DNA of 5,885 bases, taken from Pseudomonadota bacterium (GTDB lineage Bacteria > Pseudomonadota > Gammaproteobacteria > Burkholderiales > Burkholderiaceae_D). Within the stretch, counting starts at the first letter, position 1. Each line of letters opens with the position of its first letter. Below are positions 1 through 5,885 of the stretch, in pieces. The position numbers were made by a program, and so were the translations under genes. The stretch is taken from assembly GCA_018241865.1 (NCBI GenBank), contig JAFECY010000062.1, positions 1-5,885 on the forward strand. Direction: 5' to 3'. Below the pieces are notes generated by a model. That model worked only from the letters and a program-made list of their open reading frames with translations, searched no databases and was not told the DNA's origin.

Positions 1-416
1 AACGCACCTTGTCGATCATCAAACCGGACGCAGTCGCTAAAAACGTGATCGGTCAGATTTATTCCCGTTTTGAAGGCGCCGGCCTGAAAGTCATCGCCGC
101 GCGCATGGTGCATCTGTCCCGCGCCGAAGCAGAGGGTTTCTATGCCGTGCACCGCGAGCGTCCTTTCTTCAAAGATTTGGTTGATTTCATGATCTCCGGT
201 CCGGTGATGGTGCAGGCACTGCAAGGAGAAGGCGCGATTGGCAAAAACCGCGAACTGATGGGCGCGACCGATCCGAAGAAAGCAGAAAAAGGCACGATTC
301 GCGCTGATTTCGCTGACTCCATCGACGCCAATGCCGTCCACGGCTCCGATGCGCCGGAAACCGCTGCAGTCGAAATCGCCTATTTTTTCCCGGCGCTGAA
401 TCTGTATTCCCGTTGA
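1..416 (+). CDS. ndk: Nucleoside diphosphate kinase, 5'-truncated by the window edge
   Basis: Ndk moves the gamma-phosphate of ATP onto nucleoside diphosphates through a phosphohistidine, keeping NTP and dNTP pools balanced in the cytoplasm. The reading frame is open to base 1. The first whole codons read R-T-L-S-I-I-K-P-D, which matches residues 5-13 of the family, so only about four residues (typically M-A-I-E) lie outside the window. A TTG at 9-11 is an internal Leu codon, not a start. The implied full length is about 141 residues, as in other betaproteobacteria (E. coli has 143). The conserved Lys-Pro of the N-terminal IKPDAV motif is present, and the active-site histidine sits in NAVHGSD (codon 339-341, about residue 117). 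The stop is TGA at 414-416. Family assignment is very secure; the exact start codon cannot be seen. It leads a same-strand gene cluster, but whether it shares a transcript with rlmN is unknown. Confidence 0.97.
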   Translation, partial: RTLSIIKPDAVAKNVIGQIYSRFEGAGLKVIAARMVHLSRAEAEGFYAVHRERPFFKDLVDFMISGPVMVQALQGEGAIGKNRELMGATDPKKAEKGTIRADFADSIDANAVHGSDAPETAAVEIAYFFPALNLYSR

Positions 417-473
417 TGTAACCCTCGTCGATCGGGCGCTGCCTGAAAGACGAAGATATGATGCGCACTCGCG

Positions 474-1643
474 ATGACGGAGCTCACCAATTTGCTGGAC
501 CTCGATCCCGCGCAACTCGTCGCCTACTGCGGCGAGTTGGGTGAGAAACCGTTTCGCGCCAAACAATTGCAGCGCTGGATTCATCAATTCGGTGCTGACA
601 ATTTTGATGCAATGACCGATCTGGCGAAATCGCTGCGCGACAAGCTCGCCACCCGCGCCGTCATTGCTGCTCCCAAAGTAATCAGCGACCACACGTCTGC
701 CGATGGCACCCGCAAATGGTTGCTCGACGTCGGGCAGGGCAATGCGATCGAAACCGTGTTCATCCCCGAAGAAAATCGCGGCACCTTGTGCGTTTCGACT
801 CAGGCCGGTTGCGCGGTCAATTGTCGTTTTTGTTCGACCGGCAAGCAGGGTTTCAACCGCAATCTCACGGTGGGCGAAATCATCGGCCAGTTGTGGATGG
901 CGGAATTCGCCTTGCGCCAGACCAAGGGCATCGAACCCGGCCCCAAGGGCGAGCGCCAGATCACCAATGTCGTGATGATGGGCATGGGCGAACCATTGCT
1001 CAATTTTGAGCCGACCGTCACTGCACTCAAGCTGATGCTGGATGATAACGCCTATGGCTTATCGCGCCGGCGTGTCACGTTGTCCACCAGTGGTGTGGTG
1101 CCGATGATCGACAAACTGGCGCAGGAATGCCCGGTGGCGCTGGCCGTGTCCTTGCATGCTTCCAACGATGCTTTGCGCGACGATTTGGTGCCACTCAACA
1201 AAAAATATCCGCTACGTGAATTGATGGCGGCCTGTAAACGCTATCTCGCGTATGCGCCGCGCGATTTCATCACGTTTGAATATTGCATGCTTGATGGTGT
1301 CAATGATGGCGATACACATGCGCGCGAGTTAGTGGCGTTGGTGCAGGACAGACAGAATCCGGTGCCGTGCAAATTTAACCTGATTCCTTTTAATCCTTTC
1401 CCGGAGTCGGGTTTGCTGCGTTCGAATAATGTGCGCATCAAAGCTTTTGCACAGATATTGATGGATGCCGGTATCGTCACCACTATCCGCAAGACCCGTG
1501 GTGATGATATCGACGCCGCCTGCGGCCAGTTGGCCGGTGAAGTACAGGATCGCACGCGCGTGCAGGAACGCATGCGTAAGATGGAAGAATACAAAACCAA
1601 ATTCGGCAAAAATTTTGGCCGTATCGTGGAGGTGTCAACATGA
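474..1643 (+). CDS. rlmN: Dual-specificity 23S rRNA A2503 / tRNA A37 C2-methyltransferase RlmN (radical SAM)
   Basis: RlmN is a cytoplasmic radical-SAM enzyme that makes 2-methyladenosine at A2503 of 23S rRNA and at A37 of some tRNAs, which helps translational accuracy. The 389-residue protein has an N-terminal accessory domain (about 1-95) with the typical [16 protein letters not shown] segment. The 4Fe-4S cluster motif CxxxCxxC lies at C113, C117 and C120, and a GMGEP SAM-binding motif at about 170-174. The two mechanistic cysteines are present: C106 (seven residues before C113, as C118 is before C125 in E. coli) and C350 in [10 protein letters not shown], matching the E. coli Cys355 that carries the transferred methyl. 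The ATG at 474 is chosen because an in-frame TGA lies at 459-461 and the [11 protein letters not shown] start fits the family. Its ribosome site is weak: the nearest purine-rich stretch (about 445-455) is far upstream. The 3' end overlaps the next gene by four bases. Confidence 0.98.
   Translation: MTELTNLLDLDPAQLVAYCGELGEKPFRAKQLQRWIHQFGADNFDAMTDLAKSLRDKLATRAVIAAPKVISDHTSADGTRKWLLDVGQGNAIETVFIPEENRGTLCVSTQAGCAVNCRFCSTGKQGFNRNLTVGEIIGQLWMAEFALRQTKGIEPGPKGERQITNVVMMGMGEPLLNFEPTVTALKLMLDDNAYGLSRRRVTLSTSGVVPMIDKLAQECPVALAVSLHASNDALRDDLVPLNKKYPLRELMAACKRYLAYAPRDFITFEYCMLDGVNDGDTHARELVALVQDRQNPVPCKFNLIPFNPFPESGLLRSNNVRIKAFAQILMDAGIVTTIRKTRGDDIDAACGQLAGEVQDRTRVQERMRKMEEYKTKFGKNFGRIVEVST
1628..1633 (+). 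promoter_or_regulatory. Strong ribosome binding site for pilF/pilW
   Basis: GGAGGT lies within the last codons of rlmN, six bases before the ATG at 1640. It is the best Shine-Dalgarno match ahead of any start in the window. It fixes the pilF start and suggests efficient initiation in addition to coupling through the ATGA overlap. Confidence 0.85.
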
Positions 1644-2434
1644 ATCGAATCCGTAATGTCGTGCTCGCCCTCGCATTCACTGCCGCGCTGGCCGGCTGCG
1701 CTGCTGGCCCGGGAGGGGGAGGGGAGATGCGCGACCTGCCAACCAGCTCTGACCAAACCGATATACAAAAACGCGCAAAAGTTCGTTTAGAACTGGCGGT
1801 CGGTTACTACGAACAGCATCAACTGACGACAGCGCTGGATGAAGTCAAACGCGCCTTACAGATCGATCCGAATTATGCCGATGCTTACAGTGTGCGCGCG
1901 CTGATTTATATGGATATGAATGAAACCCGTCTGGCCGAGGAGGGTTTTCAGTATGCGCTCAAGCTGAGGCCGAACAACCCGGATTTCGCTAACAACTATG
2001 GCTGGTTCTTGTGCCAGAACGATCGGGCAGCCGAGTCGATTCCGCAATTTGAGAGTGCCTTGAAAAACCGCGCTTACCAATCTCCGGCTAAAGCCTTGAA
2101 TAACGCTGGAGTGTGTAGCCTGAAACTCAAAGACGAGACGGCCGCCGAGCGCTATTTTACCGAAGCATTTCGCTACGATACGGAAAATGTGACGACCAAT
2201 GTTAACTTGGCGCGCTTGCATTTCCAACGACGTGATTATCCGCGCGCGAAGTTTTACATCAATCGCGCAGTCAAGAGCGATACCGCGAATGCTGAAGCGC
2301 TTTGGCTGGGCGTGAAAATCGAACGCAAGTTGGGTGATCGTGCGGCAGAAGCTACGCTGGCGACGCAATTGCGTCGCCGCTTCCCGACTTCCACCGAATA
2401 CGCTGCCTTCCAGCGCGGGGCTTTCGATGAGTGA
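1640..2434 (+). CDS. pilF: Type IV pilus biogenesis/stability lipoprotein PilF/PilW, TPR protein
   Basis: The family (PilF in Pseudomonas, PilW in Neisseria) is an outer-membrane lipoprotein, the pilotin that helps the PilQ secretin reach the outer membrane and multimerise. The 264-residue product starts with a lipoprotein signal peptide: basic MNRIR, a hydrophobic run, then the lipobox L17-A18-G19-C20. Alanine at mature position +2 (no Asp) fits outer-membrane sorting. A short Gly-rich linker (about 23-28) precedes about six tetratricopeptide repeats spanning roughly 47-250, clearest at 47-80 ([18 protein letters not shown]), 81-114 and 115-148. Only two cysteines remain in the mature part besides the lipidated one, C125 (GWFLCQ) and C159 (AGVCSLK). 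They lie in neighbouring repeats and could form a disulfide in the periplasm (inference). The start overlaps the rlmN stop and the end overlaps rodZ, so its expression is tied to both. In E. coli this position between rlmN and rodZ lacks the gene. The name pilW is equally valid. Confidence 0.93.
   Translation: MNRIRNVVLALAFTAALAGCAAGPGGGGEMRDLPTSSDQTDIQKRAKVRLELAVGYYEQHQLTTALDEVKRALQIDPNYADAYSVRALIYMDMNETRLAEEGFQYALKLRPNNPDFANNYGWFLCQNDRAAESIPQFESALKNRAYQSPAKALNNAGVCSLKLKDETAAERYFTEAFRYDTENVTTNVNLARLHFQRRDYPRAKFYINRAVKSDTANAEALWLGVKIERKLGDRAAEATLATQLRRRFPTSTEYAAFQRGAFDE
2417..2420 (+). promoter_or_regulatory. Weak ribosome binding site for rodZ inside pilF
   Basis: A GGGG tract six bases before the ATG at 2427 is the only plausible Shine-Dalgarno element for rodZ. 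Its modest quality, plus the eight-base overlap with the end of pilF, suggests that rodZ is translated largely by reinitiation or coupling with pilF. Confidence 0.5.
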
Positions 2435-3434
2435 GGCGGAAGTTGGTGACGCAATTTCGCCAGCGGCTAAGGATGCGTCGGCCGTTGCGGTAAAGGCAGC
2501 CGGCCCTGGTGCACAACTCGCGGCGCAACGCGAAGCGCAGGGCTGGACCGTCGAACAGGTTGCTAGTCAGTTGAATATGGCGACACGCCAAATTCATGCT
2601 TTGGAAAGCAATCATTTTGCTGCTTTGCCGGGCATGGTAGTCGTGCGCGGCTTCTTGCGTTCCTATGCCAAATTGTTGAAGCTCGATCCGGCTCCACTAC
2701 TGGCGATGGTGGCGGAAGAGAGTGCTGCGCAACCAGCCGATACTATCGAACTCAAGCGTGCCTTGTCCGCACCCTACACCGAGTCCAGCTTGCCGCCGAT
2801 GGTCAAGCCGGCTTCCACTTCACGCGGCCTGCTGTTGTTTGCGTGTTTGGTACTGCTGGTCGCGGCCGGTTGGATGGCATACCGCAATGGCTTGCTGCCC
2901 ATGCCGATAGCGGAACAGGCTGGTAGCAAGACGCTGTCAGCGGCTGAGGCTGTGTCGTCGGCGACTGTCACGTCGCCCTCGCTAACTACGGAAGAGCGAA
3001 CACAGGCTTCCACCACGGTTGAATTGCCCGCGACGGTATCGACGACGACGCCTGCAACCACCCAGCCGTCTGCGCCATCTGTAACCAAAGTCGATCCGCC
3101 GATTGTTCAGGCGGTACAGGAACTGACGCAGCCAGCAACTGAGCAGAAAATCGCGGATAAACCCGCGCTGCCCGACCCTCTGAGTGCACCGGTGGATGGG
3201 AAGAATAGTTTGGTGTTGAACGTCCGTAAGGATGCTTGGGTGGAAATCCGGCGTGCGGACAAAGTAGTCGTGGTTTCCCGCTTACTCAAGGCGGGAACGA
3301 CTGCCGCGTTCGAGGTGACTCAGCCGGTTTCGCTGATCGTCGGCAATGCTGCTGGCGTCGATGTCAGTCTGCGCGGCAAGCCGTTGGATCCGAAGGCGGC
3401 AAAGAATAATGTGATTCGTCTGGATGTGAAGTAA
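2427..3434 (+). CDS. rodZ: Cytoskeletal protein RodZ (HTH domain, one membrane span, DUF4115)
   Basis: RodZ is a bitopic inner-membrane protein that binds MreB on the cytoplasmic side and links it to the elongation machinery, maintaining rod shape. The 335-residue product shows the standard order: a short Ala-rich N-tail; an XRE-like helix-turn-helix domain at about 27-90, starting [19 protein letters not shown] and ending with [15 protein letters not shown]; a cytoplasmic linker; one hydrophobic span at about 134-151; a Thr/Ser/Pro/Ala-rich periplasmic linker at about 165-256; and a C-terminal DUF4115 beta domain at about 259-333 ([16 protein letters not shown]). The HTH in this family serves protein contact with MreB rather than known DNA binding. 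The ATG at 2427 is preferred over an in-frame GTG at 2334, because the added 31 residues look unlike the family and would lie wholly inside pilF. The start overlaps pilF by eight bases, and ispG follows after seven. The linker is low-complexity and probably evolves fast. Confidence 0.93.
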   Translation: MSEAEVGDAISPAAKDASAVAVKAAGPGAQLAAQREAQGWTVEQVASQLNMATRQIHALESNHFAALPGMVVVRGFLRSYAKLLKLDPAPLLAMVAEESAAQPADTIELKRALSAPYTESSLPPMVKPASTSRGLLLFACLVLLVAAGWMAYRNGLLPMPIAEQAGSKTLSAAEAVSSATVTSPSLTTEERTQASTTVELPATVSTTTPATTQPSAPSVTKVDPPIVQAVQELTQPATEQKIADKPALPDPLSAPVDGKNSLVLNVRKDAWVEIRRADKVVVVSRLLKAGTTAAFEVTQPVSLIVGNAAGVDVSLRGKPLDPKAAKNNVIRLDVK

Positions 3435-3436
3435 GG
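3433..3436 (+). promoter_or_regulatory. Ribosome binding site for ispG overlapping the rodZ stop
   Basis: AAGG overlaps the TAA stop of rodZ (3432-3434) and lies five bases before the ATG at 3442. A ribosome finishing rodZ would cover this site, which favours coupled translation of the two genes. Confidence 0.55.
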
Positions 3437-3441
3437 CTCCC

Positions 3442-4713
3442 ATGCAAGACCAGCAATTTCCGATTCCCTCTGGATTTTTGAAGCGTCGCCAGAGTCGCCG
3501 CGTAGCGATCCGCTATGGGCAGCGCGAAGTCGGCGTCGGCGGCATCTCACCAATCATGGTGCAGTCGATGACCAATACCGACACCGCCGATGCCATTGCC
3601 ACCGCGATTCAGATCAAAGATTTGGCACGCGCAGGTTCCGAGGTGGTGCGCATCACCGTCAACAACCCGGAAGCCGCAGCCGCCGTACCGGCAATTCGCG
3701 AACAGCTCGACAAAATGGGCATCGATGTGCCTTTGGTCGGCGATTTCCATTACAACGGCCACACGCTGCTGAAGGATTATCCAGAATGCGCGCAAGCTTT
3801 GTCCAAGTACCGCATTAACCCCGGCAATGTCGGGCAGGGTGCCAAGCGCGATACCCAGTTCGCGCAAATGATTGAAGCCGCCTGCAAGTACGACAAGCCA
3901 GTGCGTATCGGCGTCAACTGGGGCAGTCTCGACCAGTCGCTGCTGGCGCGCATCATGGATGAGAACGCCAAGCGTGTCGAACCTTGGGATGCGCAGGCTG
4001 TCATGTATGAAGCCTTGGTGACTTCTGCTATTGAGAATGCTCAACGCGCCGAAGAGCTTGGTTTGGCGGGTGATCGCATTATTTTGTCCTGCAAGGTGAG
4101 TGGTGTGCAGGATTTGATTGCTGTCTATCGCGAACTGGCGCGCCGTTGCGATTATCCGCTACACCTAGGCCTGACCGAAGCCGGTATGGGTAGCAAGGGT
4201 ATCGTCGCTTCCACCGCCGCCCTGTCGGTGTTGCTGCAAGAAGGCATCGGCGACACCATCCGCATTTCGCTGACGCCGGAACCGGGTGGCGACCGTACCC
4301 GCGAAGTCATCGTCGGCCAGGAAATTCTACAAACCATGGGCTTGCGCAAATTCGCGCCGATGGTGATTGCCTGTCCTGGTTGCGGTCGTACCACGTCAAC
4401 CGTGTTCCAGGAATTGGCCGACCGTATCCAAACTTATTTGCGCGATCAGATGCCGGTTTGGAAAAAGCAGTATCCCGGTGTGGAAAGCATGAATGTTGCC
4501 GTCATGGGCTGCATCGTCAACGGCCCGGGCGAATCGAAGCATGCCAACATTGGCATCAGCCTGCCCGGCACCGGCGAGTCGCCGGCTGCACCGGTGTTCG
4601 TCGATGGTCAGAAAACTGTCACTCTGCGTGGCGAGAATATCGCCGAAGAATTCCAAGCGATTGTGCTCGATTACGTGCAGACCCGCTATGGCTCTGCCGC
4701 AGCGGCAGCCTAG
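3442..4713 (+). CDS. ispG: 4-hydroxy-3-methylbut-2-en-1-yl diphosphate synthase (flavodoxin) IspG/GcpE
   Basis: IspG carries out the penultimate step of the MEP isoprenoid pathway, reductively opening the cyclic diphosphate MEcPP to HMBPP with a 4Fe-4S cluster; IspH then makes IPP and DMAPP. The 423-residue product is longer than E. coli IspG (372), as is usual for betaproteobacteria. The N-terminal TIM-barrel part includes [12 protein letters not shown] (38-49), [10 protein letters not shown] (124-133) and HLGLTEAG (241-248). The C-terminal cluster domain has the ligands C311 and C314 (CPGCGRT), C357 and E364 (CIVNGPGE). The C357-to-E364 spacing equals the E. coli C305-E312 pair, while the gap between C314 and C357 is 11 residues longer than in E. 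coli, within a [15 protein letters not shown] segment. All catalytic ligands are present, so the enzyme should be active. The protein ends in a short alanine run. It sits seven bases after rodZ. By supplying undecaprenyl precursors, it is functionally close to wall growth. Confidence 0.98.
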   Translation: MQDQQFPIPSGFLKRRQSRRVAIRYGQREVGVGGISPIMVQSMTNTDTADAIATAIQIKDLARAGSEVVRITVNNPEAAAAVPAIREQLDKMGIDVPLVGDFHYNGHTLLKDYPECAQALSKYRINPGNVGQGAKRDTQFAQMIEAACKYDKPVRIGVNWGSLDQSLLARIMDENAKRVEPWDAQAVMYEALVTSAIENAQRAEELGLAGDRIILSCKVSGVQDLIAVYRELARRCDYPLHLGLTEAGMGSKGIVASTAALSVLLQEGIGDTIRISLTPEPGGDRTREVIVGQEILQTMGLRKFAPMVIACPGCGRTTSTVFQELADRIQTYLRDQMPVWKKQYPGVESMNVAVMGCIVNGPGESKHANIGISLPGTGESPAAPVFVDGQKTVTLRGENIAEEFQAIVLDYVQTRYGSAAAAA

Positions 4714-4740
4714 CTTCACTTTTTACCAGTCGTTTATCAG

Positions 4741-5885
4741 ATGTCTGAAAACAAAAAAATGGAAAAGATCGTTGGCGTCAAAGGGATGAATGACACCCTA
4801 CCGGCCGACGCACCTCTGTGGGAATTGTTTGAAAACACCGTGCAGTCCGTGTTGAAGAGTTACGGCTTTCAGCAAATCCGCACGCCGATCGTCGAGCCGA
4901 CCGCCTTGTTCGCGCGCGGCTTGGGCGAAGTCACCGATATCGTTGAGAAGGAAATGTATACCTTCACCGATTCGATGAACGGCGATCAATTGACCTTGCG
5001 CCCGGAAAGCACTGCTGGCGTGGTGCGCGCCGTACTTGAACACAATCTCACTTACGACAGTCCCAAGCGCCTATGGTATGCCGGGCCGATGTTCCGTCAC
5101 GAGCGCCCGCAGCGCGGACGCTATCGGCAGTTCCACCAAGTCGGGGCTGAAGCGATTGGCTTCACCGGGCCGGATGTCGATGCCGAGTTAATCATGATGT
5201 GTCAGCGACTGTGGGACGATCTCGGCCTAGAAAACATCAAGCTCGAAGTGAATTCGATTGGTGATGCCGAAGAGCGTAAACGTCACCGTGCTGATTTGAT
5301 CGCTTATTTCGAGCAGCACAAAGACGCGCTGGATGCGGATGCACAACGTCGTTTGTATGCCAACCCGCTGCGTATCCTCGACACCAAAAATCCCGCGATG
5401 CAGGATTTAGTGAATGCTGCACCGAAGCTGCTTGATTATCTCGGCGAGGGATCACGCGCGCACTTTGAAGGCGTGCAGAAGATTTTGCGTCACAACAGCA
5501 TTCCGTTCACCATCAATCCACGCCTAGTGCGCGGGATGGATTACTACAACCGCACCGTATTCGAGTGGGTGACTGACCAGCTCGGCGCGCAAGGCACTGT
5601 CTGCGGCGGCGGTCGCTACGATCCGCTGGTCGAGATGTTCGGCGGCAAGCCGACGCCGGCCTGTGGTTTTGCGATGGGGGTCGAGCGTTTGCTGGAATTG
5701 ATGAAGGCCAGTGGCGAGCAGTTCGCCCGCAACCAGTGCGACGTCTATCTGGTGCATCAGGGCGAGGAAGCGCAACTGCAGGCCTTCGTCTTGGCCGAAC
5801 GCCTACGCGATGCTGGCTTGGATGTTGTGCTACATTGCGCAGCGGCCGGCTCCGGTGGTAGCTTCAAGGCGCAGATGAAGCGCGC
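4741..5885 (+). CDS. hisS: Histidine-tRNA ligase (HisRS), 3'-truncated by the window edge
   Basis: HisRS attaches histidine to tRNA-His in the cytoplasm; it is a class II synthetase that works as a dimer. 381 whole codons are visible without a stop. About 50 residues are missing compared with the usual 425-435. The class II core includes motif 1 (about 42-53, [12 protein letters not shown]), the histidine-binding TLRPES stretch (85-90), motif 2 (about 110-139, including [18 protein letters not shown]), the HisRS-specific [15 protein letters not shown] segment (262-276, with the catalytic Arg264 matching E. coli Arg259) and motif 3 (about 306-318, [13 protein letters not shown]). The Rossmann-like anticodon-binding domain starts at about 333 (CDVYLVHQ) and is cut at FKAQMKR. 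The start is either ATG 4741 or the in-frame ATG 4759; neither has a good Shine-Dalgarno sequence. 4741 is chosen because related proteins carry a short polar N-tail before the VEKI-like segment. It lies 27 bases after ispG, as in the conserved cluster. Confidence 0.97.
   Translation, partial: MSENKKMEKIVGVKGMNDTLPADAPLWELFENTVQSVLKSYGFQQIRTPIVEPTALFARGLGEVTDIVEKEMYTFTDSMNGDQLTLRPESTAGVVRAVLEHNLTYDSPKRLWYAGPMFRHERPQRGRYRQFHQVGAEAIGFTGPDVDAELIMMCQRLWDDLGLENIKLEVNSIGDAEERKRHRADLIAYFEQHKDALDADAQRRLYANPLRILDTKNPAMQDLVNAAPKLLDYLGEGSRAHFEGVQKILRHNSIPFTINPRLVRGMDYYNRTVFEWVTDQLGAQGTVCGGGRYDPLVEMFGGKPTPACGFAMGVERLLELMKASGEQFARNQCDVYLVHQGEEAQLQAFVLAERLRDAGLDVVLHCAAAGSGGSFKAQMKR

Noticed and set aside
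9..11. TTG as the start of ndk
   Set aside because: The frame is open upstream, and codons 3-8 encode the conserved Arg-Thr before Leu-Ser-Ile-Ile-Lys-Pro, so this is an internal Leu codon of a gene cut by the window edge.
417..473. Possible terminator or promoter between ndk and rlmN
   Set aside because: I found no strong stem followed by a T-run and no convincing -35/-10 pair in these 57 bases.
1241..1768. Long reverse-strand frame (175 codons) across the rlmN/pilF junction
   Set aside because: It lies opposite two clearly functional genes, shows no recognisable domain, and is explained by their codon bias.
1856..2368. Reverse-strand frame (170 codons) within pilF
   Set aside because: It is antisense to the TPR repeats, with no domain, no ribosome site and no context of its own.
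2334..2426. N-terminal extension of rodZ from an in-frame GTG at 2334
   Set aside because: The extra 31 residues look unlike RodZ N-termini and would lie fully within pilF. The ATG at 2427 has a better-placed ribosome site and gives the expected length.
3065..3074. Sequence resembling the Neisseria DNA uptake sequence (GCCGTCTG followed by CG)
   Set aside because: It matches only eight of ten bases, occurs once that I noticed, and sits in coding sequence for the rodZ linker. A real uptake signal would be exact and repeated.
2919..3194. Thr/Ser/Pro-rich low-complexity stretch as a repeat or inserted element
   Set aside because: It is the usual disordered periplasmic linker of RodZ. There are no clear tandem units or flanking repeats.
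3547..4044. Long reverse-strand frame (165 codons) within ispG
   Set aside because: It is antisense to the conserved IspG core, has no family resemblance, and is a typical shadow frame of a GC-biased gene.

Overview
This window is an ordinary, densely packed chromosomal housekeeping segment of a betaproteobacterium. The closest fit from remembered protein families is Burkholderiales, possibly near Oxalobacteraceae. The grounds are the gene order ndk-rlmN-pilF/pilW-rodZ-ispG-hisS, the long (423-residue) form of IspG, and HisRS segments such as the one around [12 protein letters not shown]. By eye the G+C content is moderate, in the mid-50s percent; I did not count it. The genus is an inference.

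Layout: six genes all lie on the + strand with almost no space between them. Bases 1-416 hold ndk, which lacks only its first few codons. After a 57-base gap, rlmN runs from 474 to 1643. It overlaps the pilus-assembly lipoprotein gene pilF/pilW (1640-2434) by four bases (ATGA). That gene overlaps rodZ (2427-3434) by eight bases. Seven bases later comes ispG (3442-4713), and after 27 more bases hisS (4741 to the window edge), which is cut off before its last roughly 50 codons. I saw no intrinsic terminator, tRNA, rRNA, CRISPR array, insertion sequence or prophage feature. There is no gene-free stretch over 300 bases.

How the genes relate: Ndk balances nucleoside triphosphates. RlmN methylates 23S rRNA and tRNA, and HisRS charges tRNA-His, so these two serve translation. 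IspG makes isoprenoid precursors, which feed the undecaprenyl carrier used in wall synthesis. RodZ ties the MreB cytoskeleton to wall elongation. PilF/PilW helps the type IV pilus secretin assemble in the outer membrane. The overlaps point to one transcript with translational coupling across rlmN-pilF-rodZ-ispG, probably continuing into hisS. A similar cluster without the pilus gene is known in Escherichia coli (ndk, rlmN, rodZ, ispG, hisS).

I found no previously undescribed system. The second-look items are small: a purine-rich tract with an in-frame ATG just after the pilF signal peptide, an out-of-frame ATG pair opening a 28-codon reading frame over the rlmN start, an A7 run between two possible hisS starts, and a short palindrome at the ispG 3' end.
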